Of a stretch of 64,000 nucleotides of DNA, positions 36,020 through 44,284 are shown piece after piece (position 1 is the first letter of the stretch; every line of letters begins with the position of its first letter). The stretch comes from Spirochaetaceae bacterium (GTDB lineage Bacteria > Spirochaetota > Spirochaetia > Treponematales > Treponemataceae), in NCBI GenBank assembly GCA_017416145.1, contig JAFQDD010000016.1, positions 124,001 to 188,000 on the forward strand, in the 5' to 3' direction. The notes under the pieces were generated by a model. That model worked only from the letters and a program-made list of their open reading frames with translations, searched no databases and had not been told where the DNA came from. The translations under genes and the position numbers were made by a program.

Positions 36020-36170
36020 GGGTTTCCAAAGGGGATTCCCCTTTGGTCGTTGTTTTGGGAAAGCGGGGAGCACGAGGGGTGAAAACCCGTTTTATCGAAA
36101 AAAATGGGTTTTTACCCCTCGTAAAATTTACCAGGTTTTTCAAAGCTGACTCCTCCCAAAGTCTTGGGAA
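36020..36170 (+). repeat. Structured repeat, family A copy 1
   Basis: Four hairpins lie in a row: CCAAAGGGG-ATT-CCCCTTTGG (36026-36046); a 16-bp stem from 36073-36088 with 36106-36121 (one G-T); CAGGTTT/AAAGCTG (36132-36148, one mismatch); and TCCCAA/TTGGGA (36154-36169). The order, spacers and linkers (TTTGGTCGT, AATTTACCAG) match 51320-51470. Confidence 0.75.
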
Positions 36171-36246
36171 ACATATTATTATCATTTCCTAATTAGTTTT
36201 TAACATTTTCAAAATGTTTGACACTACTGAAAACTTTCTTGAAAAA

Positions 36247-36969
36247 TTACTCAATATTTTTTAGAATTGATTTTATGCGTTTTAGAGAAAGAAGATTTTT
36301 ATTCCAATGCTCGATTACAATTAAGGGATTTAGTTTTTGAATTTTTAAGAATTTGAAAAAAGTCGGAAAATCTATAGAGCCCTCGCCGATTGGACTGTGG
36401 GAATCTTTTGTGCCAAAATTATCGTGGGCGTGAACGGTGGAAATCTGAATCTGCCCCTCACAAAGAGCACTTACAGTTTCTATTAAGTCAGCTTTGTTCA
36501 CGTAACAATGACCTGTATCAAATGTAGCTTGAACTGGAGCAATCTTTGCGGCTTTTGTCATAAAATCCACATATTTTTCACCAGTTTTTGCATTTTTATC
36601 TGGAATTGTATTTTCTATAGAAAGAATTGTGTGATTTTCTGTTTTTTTTGCCAAATATTCCATAAAGGGAAATGTCAAATTATCAAAATGAATTGTTGTG
36701 GTCAGAGGATTAATATCACAGACAAAATCCAAAAGGCAATTTATTTTTTCAATAGGAAGATTTGGTGTACTAATTGGAAGATGAACAGTAAATGAAAAAC
36801 CTTTTCGCTGGAAATCAGAAATCATTTTGGATTCTTTTGGTGAAATATCAAGAGGAAACCATTCATCAAAAAAAATGTCAAAAAAATCTGCATTTTCTTT
36901 GCTGGTGAGATTCAATTCTTCTTCGAGGGTTAATTCGTTATATTTTGATGACTGAAATCCGATTTTCAT
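36247..36969 (-). CDS. Sugar phosphate isomerase/epimerase family (TIM barrel)
   Basis: This 240-residue xylose-isomerase-like TIM barrel has metal ligands suggested by LSIENT, TFDTGHCYVNK, HAHDNFGTKDSHSPIGEGSID and VIEHW. HDNxGxxDxHxPxGxG is the hallmark of the AP endonuclease 2/IolE-like family. The substrate cannot be set. An SDR gene lies just upstream in the same direction (20-base gap), suggesting a shared sugar or polyol pathway. Confidence 0.85.
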   Translation of the reverse strand: MKIGFQSSKYNELTLEEELNLTSKENADFFDIFFDEWFPLDISPKESKMISDFQRKGFSFTVHLPISTPNLPIEKINCLLDFVCDINPLTTTIHFDNLTFPFMEYLAKKTENHTILSIENTIPDKNAKTGEKYVDFMTKAAKIAPVQATFDTGHCYVNKADLIETVSALCEGQIQISTVHAHDNFGTKDSHSPIGEGSIDFPTFFKFLKIQKLNPLIVIEHWNKNLLSLKRIKSILKNIE

Positions 36970-36989
36970 TTTACAAAAAAGCTAATATT

Positions 36990-37661
36990 CTATTCCCATA
37001 CAAACAAATCTTGGCAATTTCTTTCGCCACCAGAAATATCGATTGCCTGTCCTGTACAAAAAGTGTTGGTAACTGTCATAAAATAGCACCACTGGGCAGC
37101 TTCTTCTGGCGTTGCCCATTTTTTTAGTGGCGTAACATCCATTATCTGTTGCCAAAGAGATGGATTTTCCATAACCGGCTTATTTAATTCTGTCAAAACG
37201 CCACCAAAACACAAGGCGTTGCAAGTAGCTTTGTATTCATTGGCTAAGCGAATGGCACAATTTTTCATATATCCCGTAACCCCAGCCTTTGAAGCCACGT
37301 AAGTTGGAAACTCATTTCCAGTCAAACTAGAAACAGAACTATTAAATAATAAAGATTTGATATTTGGCTGAAAAGCGTATTTTTCAGTTACGTACATTGT
37401 CCCAACAAGATTGGTTTTTATGTCTTCTTCTGTGCCAGTTTGGATTCCAGCATTATTTATGATAATATCAAGGGAAAAAAGTTCCTCAGAATCTGGTAAC
37501 GCTTCTTTTTTTGAAATGTCCGCCACAAAATGCCTATAATTTTTATGCTGGATTGTAGCTTTTTCTATATCAATCCCAAAAACTCTGTGACCATTTTCCA
37601 AAAACAAAGTTGCTGTAGCTTTTCCGATTCCACTAGTTGTGCCTGTAATCAAAACTTTCAT
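36990..37661 (-). CDS. Short-chain dehydrogenase/reductase
   Basis: This 223-residue Rossmann-fold SDR has the cofactor motif TGTTSGIGKA at 7-16, NNAG near 70, catalytic Ser in NSSVSS and YVASKAG (Tyr-x3-Lys). It is somewhat short for the family, with a C-terminal AIDISGGE segment typical of classical SDRs. GGGAG precedes the ATG. It is likely co-transcribed with the downstream sugar isomerase. Confidence 0.9.
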   Translation of the reverse strand: MKVLITGTTSGIGKATATLFLENGHRVFGIDIEKATIQHKNYRHFVADISKKEALPDSEELFSLDIIINNAGIQTGTEEDIKTNLVGTMYVTEKYAFQPNIKSLLFNSSVSSLTGNEFPTYVASKAGVTGYMKNCAIRLANEYKATCNALCFGGVLTELNKPVMENPSLWQQIMDVTPLKKWATPEEAAQWCYFMTVTNTFCTGQAIDISGGERNCQDLFVWE

Positions 37662-37679
37662 ATTTATTCGCTCCCAAAA

Positions 37680-38465
37680 TTAAACTTCACCATCATTTTT
37701 ATCATTTTTGTATTTTTTTCTAAAATTGATATATTCATTTCCCACATTTTCTTTTTCCCAGTTTTGAAGAATTTTGTAGCCAATTCCAGAAAAGCAAATC
37801 TCGCAAATCAATTCGCAAGTTGCCCCTAAAAGTGAGCAAAAAAAGATTTGTTCCCAAGTCCAGTCAAAAAATGTTTTTGACACAATCAAGGCAAATATTA
37901 AATTGTCAATGAATTGAGCCAAAAATGTGGAAATATAAGACCGAAGTGCAAAATTTGAAAATGAATTTTCGCTCAGTTTTTTTGTAATCAGTTTGCCTAC
38001 AAAAAAATTGAAAAAAGCATTTGCAACGGAGGATGATAAAAAAGCCAAAGCTGAGCCTAAAACCACAAACCAAGAGCCGCCAAAGGTTTTGTTCAGGGCG
38101 TGATTTACAAGAAGTGCTTCTTCTTGGGACAAATTGTAGGATTCGCCCCAAAGTCCACTGGTTTTTGATAAAAGGAAGAAGCTAAAGGTTACAAAAAGAT
38201 TTACAAAAAGTGCAAATATTGAGATTTTTACAGAGGCTTTTGCACCCCAGCGTTTGCAAATTATGTCTAAACACAAAAACATTACCCAACTAAAAACAAA
38301 TCCGCAATCAAGGGCAAGATATTTGTAATTGAAAAGTTCTTTGTTGGCCATCAAATTGGCACAAACCACAGACAAAACAAAAAATAAAATAGTAGAAGAT
38401 GGAATATTTCTCAAAAGGATTTTGTAGTCAGTTACTATCCTTTGGAAAAAAGATTGATTTTTCAT
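37680..38465 (-). CDS. VUT family (YhhQ-like) putative queuosine-precursor transporter
   Basis: This 261-residue protein has six to seven membrane helices. The family motif RSYISTFLAQFIDNLIFA (Arg, Ser/Gln and Asp within helices) is clear at about 170-190. YhhQ imports preQ0/preQ1 for tRNA queuosine synthesis; that role is inferred here. It lies 18 bases upstream of the SDR gene in the same direction. Confidence 0.8.
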   Translation of the reverse strand: MKNQSFFQRIVTDYKILLRNIPSSTILFFVLSVVCANLMANKELFNYKYLALDCGFVFSWVMFLCLDIICKRWGAKASVKISIFALFVNLFVTFSFFLLSKTSGLWGESYNLSQEEALLVNHALNKTFGGSWFVVLGSALAFLSSSVANAFFNFFVGKLITKKLSENSFSNFALRSYISTFLAQFIDNLIFALIVSKTFFDWTWEQIFFCSLLGATCELICEICFSGIGYKILQNWEKENVGNEYINFRKKYKNDKNDGEV

Positions 38466-38590
38466 TGGAACTCTCTTTAAGGATTTTAATTTATAATGCG
38501 CAGGATTTTCTGAGAATCATAAACTGCGCAAAGTTAGAATATACTGATATTTGTCTTAGGTCAATGTATCAACTTCTTCTATTTCTTAAT

Positions 38591-39973
38591 TTAACTTTTT
38601 GTTATAAAATTTTTGGTGGATAGTTTTTGAAAATAACTTATCACAAAGGGAATTGCGACTAGTCCAGAAAAAATATTTGCAATCGGCTGACATAGTTCAA
38701 GACCTGTTAAGTTAAAGAATCTGGGTAATATTATGATCAAAGGAAGGAAAAAAACTCCTTGCCGACAACTTGAAAGAAAAATACTTTCTTTTGTTTGACC
38801 ACAAACTTGGAAAAGCATATTTGTGATTATTGATAATGGCAAAAATGGTAATGAAATTGCAAAAAATCGAATTGCTTCGGAGCCAATTTTTACAACATTT
38901 GTTTCCTTTTGAAAAATTGTCATAATTGGATTTGCAAATTTAAATAGCAAAAATGCAAAAATTCCTTGCAAAACAGTTGATACTACAAGGGTATAAATGT
39001 ATGCAGACTTTACACGGTCGTACCTGTTCGCACCAAAGCAAAATCCCGCAACAGGTTGAAATCCCTGCCCGAGTCCGAACATTATAGAAATTACTAGCAT
39101 AAAAACTCGACCAGAAATTGACATTCCAGCCACCGCAGAATCTCCATATTTACTAGCATTTACATTTAATAAAACATTTGCAATTACAACTAGTCCCTGC
39201 CGAAGCAATGAAGAACTTCCATTGAAGCAGATTTTTGAAAACCATTTCCCAGCATTTAAGAAAAATAAACTGATTTTGATTTTTGCAAAATTTTTCCCAC
39301 TTAAGTACATCACCAACAAAATCACAAAACCAAATGACTGACTGATTAAAGTTGCAATGGCAGCTCCACCAATTCCCAGATTTAATTTAAATATGAAAAT
39401 TGGTTCCAAAATTATGTTTAAAATTGCGCCTAAAGACAAGCCAATCATAGAGAAATGTGGTTTTCCTTGAGTTCTAAGCAAAATATTTAAGACAAAGGAA
39501 CAACACATTACAGGGGCTGCCAACAAAATATAATGGGAAAAATCTTTTGCATAAGGTAAAATTGAAGGAGTTGCTCCTAGAATCTTCATAATGTCACTTT
39601 TGAAAATCAAACCGAAAGTGGTAAGAAGAAGCCCTCCAATAATGGCTGAAAAAAATGTTACGGAAGCAACCGAATCTGCATCTTCTTTGTTTCCAGCCCC
39701 CATACTTCTAGAAATCAAACTTCCAGCTCCAACTCCCAGCATAAATCCCACCGCTTGAATCATCGTCATAATGGAAAAAACTATTCCCACAGCGGCACTT
39801 GCACTTGTTCCCAAGCGAGAAACGAAAAAAATATCTGCCAATCCGTAAACCGACATAACCAACATACTAAAAACCGTTGGAATAGCCATTTTTGTAATTG
39901 CTTTTGGAATTGGACTTTTTAGCATAAAATCCATATTTTGATTTTGAGTTTCTTTTTTAAATCTTGTGTTCAT
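38591..39973 (-). CDS. MATE family efflux transporter
   Basis: This 460-residue, twelve-helix multidrug and toxic-compound extrusion protein has two related six-helix halves. The first has MAIPTVFSMLVMSVYGLADI and FVSRLGTSASAAVGI; the second has SMLFGLGQGFQPVAGFCFGA-like sequence. It exports cationic drugs or metabolites using Na+ or H+. I chose the ATG at 39973 over a TTG at 40009. There is no clear ribosome site, and TACATT ends six bases before the ATG. Confidence 0.9.
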   Translation of the reverse strand: MNTRFKKETQNQNMDFMLKSPIPKAITKMAIPTVFSMLVMSVYGLADIFFVSRLGTSASAAVGIVFSIMTMIQAVGFMLGVGAGSLISRSMGAGNKEDADSVASVTFFSAIIGGLLLTTFGLIFKSDIMKILGATPSILPYAKDFSHYILLAAPVMCCSFVLNILLRTQGKPHFSMIGLSLGAILNIILEPIFIFKLNLGIGGAAIATLISQSFGFVILLVMYLSGKNFAKIKISLFFLNAGKWFSKICFNGSSSLLRQGLVVIANVLLNVNASKYGDSAVAGMSISGRVFMLVISIMFGLGQGFQPVAGFCFGANRYDRVKSAYIYTLVVSTVLQGIFAFLLFKFANPIMTIFQKETNVVKIGSEAIRFFAISLPFLPLSIITNMLFQVCGQTKESIFLSSCRQGVFFLPLIIILPRFFNLTGLELCQPIANIFSGLVAIPFVISYFQKLSTKNFITKS

Positions 39974-40135
39974 AATTTTAATGTAATGAGATTTTTTATG
40001 GATGGGCAAATATTTTTAATTATGAAAGTGAAATATAGCTTATTTTCTATAAGGAGAAATTACAACATAAAATCATTCTTTCTTATTTTGAACAATCATA
40101 TTGTTTTTTTACCAATATATGTAATAATTATTAAT

Positions 40136-41479
40136 ATGAGCTTATATATAAAACTGATACAGCCAAAAATGTTACGACGTCCAATGGACTCAAATTTAAA
40201 AATTAGAATGTCGCCACCTTTAGGATTATTGACTATTGCTTCAATGCTAAAAGATAAACATAAGATTGTTATTCAAAACGAAAATGTGGAATCCATAATT
40301 TACGACTCACCAGACATTGTTGGAATTTCTGTAACAGTAGATGTTCTTCCTCGTGCAATTGAAATTGCAAAAATATTTCGCCAAAAAGGGATTAAAGTTG
40401 TTGCAGGAGGAATTCATATTACAACAGCTTACAAAACTATTCCAGAAAACAGTTTTGATGTTCTTTGTGTGGGTGCAGCAGAAGGAACATGGAATAAAAT
40501 TATTAGTGATTATGAAAATAATTCTTTACAATCTATTTATTTTTGTAATAGCAATTTTACTGGTAATCATATTATTTCTCCTGCCTATGAATTAATTGAA
40601 AAGAAAAAATATTTGTATTTCAACATTGTCTCAACAAGCAGAGGATGTCCATTTAAATGCGATTTTTGTTATAACTCAGCTGAACATCATTATTACATAA
40701 ATCGAAGAATTGATGATGTCCTAAAGGATATAAAAGTAATTAATCGAAAACACATTATGTTTATAGATGATAATTTTTTTGGAAACAAAGAGTGGTTACT
40801 TGCTTTTCTAGATAAAATTAAACCTCTTAAAATAAAATGGAATGCCGCAGCTTCAATAAACATAGCCTTTGATACAGCGTTATTAGACTTAATGGTTGAA
40901 TGTGGCTTACAAGGTTTATTCATTGGATTTGAAAGTATAAATTCGTCCTCAATTAATAATGTCCACAAAATACAAAATCAAGTAAACAAATACGAAGAAG
41001 CAATTTCAAATTTACACGAACGGGGAATAATGATTAATACAAGTTTTGTTTTTGGACTTGATAGCGATACACCAGAAGTTTTTCAAAAAACTCTAGACTG
41101 GATTGTTAAAAATAAGATTGAAACTGTTACTTCCCACATACTAACACCATATCCTGGAACGGAATTATACAACAAATTAAGCCGCGAAAATCGTATTACA
41201 AATTATAATCTTTCTTATTACAATACAGCTCATGTTGTTTATGAACCAAAATTAATGTCCCAAAAAGAATTATATAATGGATACCTTTGGATTTATAAAA
41301 AAATATATAGTTGGAAAAATATAATTAAACGTATCCCAAAATCACAAAAGCAAATACTTCCATATTTATTGTTCAATATTTTTTATAGAAAATTTGGAAA
41401 ATTCACAGACTTTTTATGTTCTTTGTTCAGTTATGAACGAATTGGATATTTTGCTGAAAAATTTTCAAAATATCTTTAA
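40136..41479 (+). CDS. B12-binding-domain radical SAM protein
   Basis: This 447-residue protein has an N-terminal cobalamin-binding-like Rossmann domain (about 1-130; PPLGLLTIASML, VVAGGIHITTAY) and a radical SAM domain with the Fe-S ligands Cys171, Cys175 and Cys178 in SRGCPFKCDFCYN. Downstream YPGTELYNKL is the usual late motif. Members perform methylations or cyclisations in hopanoid, antibiotic and chlorophyll chemistry. There is no biosynthetic neighbour and the gene is conspicuously AT-rich, so it may have been acquired. The ATG at 40136 lacks a ribosome site; the frame stays open upstream to 39938 without conserved content. Confidence 0.85.
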   Translation: MSLYIKLIQPKMLRRPMDSNLKIRMSPPLGLLTIASMLKDKHKIVIQNENVESIIYDSPDIVGISVTVDVLPRAIEIAKIFRQKGIKVVAGGIHITTAYKTIPENSFDVLCVGAAEGTWNKIISDYENNSLQSIYFCNSNFTGNHIISPAYELIEKKKYLYFNIVSTSRGCPFKCDFCYNSAEHHYYINRRIDDVLKDIKVINRKHIMFIDDNFFGNKEWLLAFLDKIKPLKIKWNAAASINIAFDTALLDLMVECGLQGLFIGFESINSSSINNVHKIQNQVNKYEEAISNLHERGIMINTSFVFGLDSDTPEVFQKTLDWIVKNKIETVTSHILTPYPGTELYNKLSRENRITNYNLSYYNTAHVVYEPKLMSQKELYNGYLWIYKKIYSWKNIIKRIPKSQKQILPYLLFNIFYRKFGKFTDFLCSLFSYERIGYFAEKFSKYL

Positions 41480-41528
41480 GATTAAAACTCAACAATACTC
41501 TAGTCTTTTGGAGACACAAATCTACCTT

Positions 41529-41753
41529 TTACTCTTCAAAATCCTTGTTAAATTTCTTAAACTTTTCGTAAACTTCCAGAGCTAGTTTTACAGCATTCCC
41601 AAAATCTTCGTGCAAAACTGCTTTTCCGTTGGCGTTTCTAAGTTTGTATTTGCCGTCTTTTGTGTGTTCAATCAATGGAACATGTTTATGGTCGCAAACG
41701 GAATACCATTTTCCATTAATCTGTTCTTTGTGCCACTTAAAATTGTTTTTCAT
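41529..41753 (-). CDS. Small hypothetical protein (74 aa)
   Basis: A short Lys-rich protein begins MKNNFKWHKEQINGKWYSVC and has a predicted beta-rich N-terminus and a helical C-terminus (VKLALEVYEKFKKFN). GGGAGAG lies six bases upstream of the ATG, which supports it as a real gene. I do not recognise a family. It stands alone between the radical SAM gene and repeat B2. Confidence 0.6.
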   Translation of the reverse strand: MKNNFKWHKEQINGKWYSVCDHKHVPLIEHTKDGKYKLRNANGKAVLHEDFGNAVKLALEVYEKFKKFNKDFEE

Positions 41754-41768
41754 AAAAACTCTCCCTAT

Positions 41769-41902
41769 GTGTCCTTTGCTTTTGCGTTAGGGATTGGAAG
41801 GGCGGCGAAGCCGAACCGAAGGTTTGAAGGCGAAAGCCGTAACCCTGAAAAGCCCGACCCCGATTGGAAAGCATTTTTGCTTTTCAATCGGGGGAACGCC
41901 CG
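41769..41902 (+). repeat. GC-rich structured repeat, family B copy 2
   Basis: It shares the ordered blocks of 34992-35130 (TTAGGGATTG, GGGCGGCGAAGCCG, GAAAAGCCCGACC). Its own variable stems are AACC-GAA-GGTT, GGC-GAAA-GCC, and a 15-bp terminal hairpin CCCCGATTGGAAAGC with GCTTTTCAATCGGGG (41858-41893, one G-T). That terminal hairpin occupies the place of the different 6-bp hairpin in copy 1. It sits opposite the 3' end of rtcB. Confidence 0.7.
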
Positions 41903-41910
41903 TATCAATT

Positions 41911-43176
41911 TCATTCAGCCGCTTTGAAATTATAAATTGGTTTAATGATTTTCACGATCTCAGCGGTTTCTCCGATATTTTCTACGATATCGTCCATGGT
42001 TTTGTAAGCCATTGGGGCTTCGTCTAAAGTGGATTTGTTCACCGTGCTTGACCAAATACCTTTCATTTCTGCCTTGAAATCTGCCAAATTCAACTCTTTT
42101 TTGGCTTTCATTCGGCTCATAACTCGACCTGCTCCGTGGGGAGCTGAACAGTTCCAATCTTCATTTCCCTTTCCAATACAAACTAGACTTCCGTCTCTCA
42201 TATTGATAGGAATCAAAAGTTTTTCGCCTTTTTGGGCGCTCACAGCACCTTTTCGCAAAATCATCTGACCTTTTTTTGTTTCACCATTTTCATTTTCTGG
42301 ATTTTCAGCATCTGGAATGTAGATATAATTGTGAATTGTGGTAAATCTTTCGATAATATCACGTTCCTTGATGTGAAGCCCGATAGAAATTGTTTCAATC
42401 ATAGCCTTTCGATTCATTTCTGCAAAATGCTGCATAATTTTCATATCGTTGATGTAATCATCAAAAAGTTGACCGCTAACGTAGGCTAAATCCTTTGGAA
42501 TGTTTGTTCTTACTTGGGATTTTAGCTTTTTTAGCTCCTCTTGAATCTCAGTTTCACGACCTTCTGATTTTAACTTTTGGATAAAAACTTCAATTTCTGC
42601 CTCAGAATTTCCGTTTAACTGTTTCCAAGCCTCTTCTTGATAATATTCAGCGATTTCTTTTCCAGCGTGGCGGCTTCCAGAGTGAACAACGATGTACAAG
42701 TTTCCATCATCATCTCTGTCTGCCTCAATAAAGTGATTTCCGCCACCTAATGTTCCAACGCTGAGCCAAGCTCGGTGCCTATCAAACTTTCCTCGCACTT
42801 TCTCAAATTCAATTTCCTTTGCAAGTCTGTGAGGAAATTTTCTAATATCCCTGCCTGATGGAATATTTTTCCGAATGATTTTGTCTAATTCCTCAGGATT
42901 GAAGTGCTTACTAACTTCACTTTTTGCCCTGATAACAAGAGTTTCCATTCCACAACCAATATCCACGCCCACAAGATTTGGAACAATTTTATCGCCAATG
43001 GTCATGGTAGTTCCGATTGTGCAACCAGCTCCTGCGTGAACATCCGGCATAAGACGAATTTTTTGTCCTGCTACAAATTCTTGGTTACACAAAGTTTCAA
43101 TTTGCTCTAAAGATTTTTCATCCACCACATCTGTAAAAACCTTGGCGGAATTAAACTTTCCTTCAACAATTTTCAT
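41911..43176 (-). CDS. rtcB: RNA-splicing ligase RtcB
   Basis: This 421-residue Mn/GTP-dependent ligase joins 2',3'-cyclic phosphate (or 3'-phosphate) and 5'-OH RNA ends. Metal ligands are in MPDVHAGAGCTIG, VGVDIGCGM (Cys75), LGGGNHFIE and HSGSRHAGKEI. The guanylated histidine is in SAPHGAGRVMSR. GAGG lies seven bases before the ATG at 43176. It is the third gene of an operon with a small protein and an XRE regulator, an arrangement unlike the RtcR-controlled enteric system. Confidence 0.95.
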   Translation of the reverse strand: MKIVEGKFNSAKVFTDVVDEKSLEQIETLCNQEFVAGQKIRLMPDVHAGAGCTIGTTMTIGDKIVPNLVGVDIGCGMETLVIRAKSEVSKHFNPEELDKIIRKNIPSGRDIRKFPHRLAKEIEFEKVRGKFDRHRAWLSVGTLGGGNHFIEADRDDDGNLYIVVHSGSRHAGKEIAEYYQEEAWKQLNGNSEAEIEVFIQKLKSEGRETEIQEELKKLKSQVRTNIPKDLAYVSGQLFDDYINDMKIMQHFAEMNRKAMIETISIGLHIKERDIIERFTTIHNYIYIPDAENPENENGETKKGQMILRKGAVSAQKGEKLLIPINMRDGSLVCIGKGNEDWNCSAPHGAGRVMSRMKAKKELNLADFKAEMKGIWSSTVNKSTLDEAPMAYKTMDDIVENIGETAEIVKIIKPIYNFKAAE

Positions 43177-43190
43177 AATAACCTCGATTT

Positions 43191-43529
43191 TTACGCTGTT
43201 TTTCTGAATTTGCATTTTTCGCAAACTTTTGAATCTTTGTTCATACAATTTGCCGCGTGATCTGAACAAGAACACAAAACTTCTACTAATGAATAACAAA
43301 CAATGTCGTCGATTGCCACACCAAATAATCTTGACAACACTAAAAGATTGTCCACAGTTGGAACACTCTGACCTTTTTCCCATGCGTAAATTGCCTGAGG
43401 ATACTGAAACCCGAACAAATCCTGCAACTCGTGCACTGAGAAACCACTAAATTTTCTTAGACTTTTGATTTTTTCACCAGTTTGCTGTAAATCGATAACT
43501 GGTCTTAAAATATGCTTGACCTTTTCCAT
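43191..43529 (-). CDS. XRE-family HTH regulator with a Cys-rich C-terminus
   Basis: This 112-residue protein has a Cro/CI-type helix-turn-helix at about 17-72 (IKSLRKFSGFSVHELQDLFG, AIYAWEKGQSVP). Its tail has six cysteines in a CxC...C...C..C layout (about 86-108), suggesting zinc or Fe-S binding or a redox switch. It ends 14 bases before rtcB and overlaps the upstream small gene by 25 bases. It is probably a local regulator of the rtcB operon. Confidence 0.82.
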   Translation of the reverse strand: MEKVKHILRPVIDLQQTGEKIKSLRKFSGFSVHELQDLFGFQYPQAIYAWEKGQSVPTVDNLLVLSRLFGVAIDDIVCYSLVEVLCSCSDHAANCMNKDSKVCEKCKFRKTA

Positions 43530-43786
43530 TGGTTTATCCCTCTCTTTTTCAGCTCAAAAATTCCTTGGACTTTTCTATTATTAAGTCCTTCACCTTGCCA
43601 AATCTTTGCATTATTTATCATTGTGTTTATGAGAACAGGTTTTTGTTCAAAATATTCGCACAAAGATGTTTTTATAAATGTTGTCACTGATGTTTTCATT
43701 GTTATTTTCATAGTCATTTTTTCATTTCTTGCAGCAACATTTGCAGGTGAACTAATAAATCCGAAATTTTTATAAGCTTTGAACAT
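43505..43786 (-). CDS. Small hypothetical protein, first gene of the rtcB operon
   Basis: This 93-residue basic protein has no recognised domain. I start it at the ATG at 43786, which has GGAGG five bases upstream; an ATG at 43798 is the alternative. Residues near 50-65 (LINTMINNAKIWQGEG) look helical. It overlaps the XRE gene by 25 bases, so it is probably translated and coupled, but its role is unknown. Confidence 0.5.
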   Translation of the reverse strand: MFKAYKNFGFISSPANVAARNEKMTMKITMKTSVTTFIKTSLCEYFEQKPVLINTMINNAKIWQGEGLNNRKVQGIFELKKRGINQWKRSSIF

Positions 43787-43985
43787 TCTGTCCTCCATAA
43801 ATAAGATAAATTATGCCGACGGCACTTAGAATTTTTGTCTTGGGGTAAACCAAAACACATTGGGACCACTTTTTGCGTGGTAATTTCAATATAGTACAAA
43901 ATATTTATCTTGTCATTAAACTTGTAGTTTAAATTTTCACTTTTTTTGGGAGATAATTATAGTTTTTTTCCTATCTATATTTTTC

Positions 43986-44020
43986 TTGACAATACGTACA
44001 AATATTACTATTATATACGT
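43986..44020 (+). promoter_or_regulatory. Near-consensus promoter with paired TACGTA boxes for the toxin-antitoxin genes
   Basis: TTGACA (43986-43991), a 17-base spacer and TATTAT (44009-44014) lie six bases before the ATG at 44021, so the transcript is probably leaderless. Palindromic TACGTA boxes occur in the spacer and at the start site and could bind the antitoxin. Confidence 0.7.
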
Positions 44021-44284
44021 ATGAATAATGATGTAAAACTTACATTAAAATTAAACAACAACTCAATTTTGAAAGCCAAAAAATATGTGGCAGACAAAGG
44101 AATTTCACTTTCCAAACTTGTAGAAAACTTTTTTGAAAGCATTTCTATCAATTCAGAAAATCCTTCTGAAAAAAACTTGGAATATTCTCCTTTAGTGCAA
44201 GAATTGGCTGGAATTATTTCACTACCAGAAAATTATGATTATAAAACCGATTATGAAAATTACTTAAAGGCAAAATATGAATAA
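44021..44284 (+). CDS. Antitoxin-like protein (DUF6364-type) of a PIN toxin pair
   Basis: This 87-residue protein begins with a ribbon-helix-helix-like strand and helices (VKLTLKLNNNSILKAKKYV, GISLSKLVENFFESI) and has a C-terminal tail likely to bind the toxin. It precedes and overlaps a PIN-domain gene by eight bases. There is no ribosome site, and the promoter spacing suggests leaderless translation. The pairing supports an antitoxin role; the family name is by resemblance. Confidence 0.78.
   Translation: MNNDVKLTLKLNNNSILKAKKYVADKGISLSKLVENFFESISINSENPSEKNLEYSPLVQELAGIISLPENYDYKTDYENYLKAKYE

Larger units (their letters stand above)
35861..36246. other. Long intergenic region filled with hairpins and repeat A1
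   Basis: This 386-base space between convergent genes holds the palindromic element at 35883-35958, structured repeat A1 at about 36020-36170, and a small perfect hairpin AACATTTT-C-AAAATGTT at 36202-36218. TACTGAAAACTTT near 36224-36236 is an inverted copy of AAAGTTTTCAGTA at 35924-35936. No coding potential is convincing. Confidence 0.6.
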
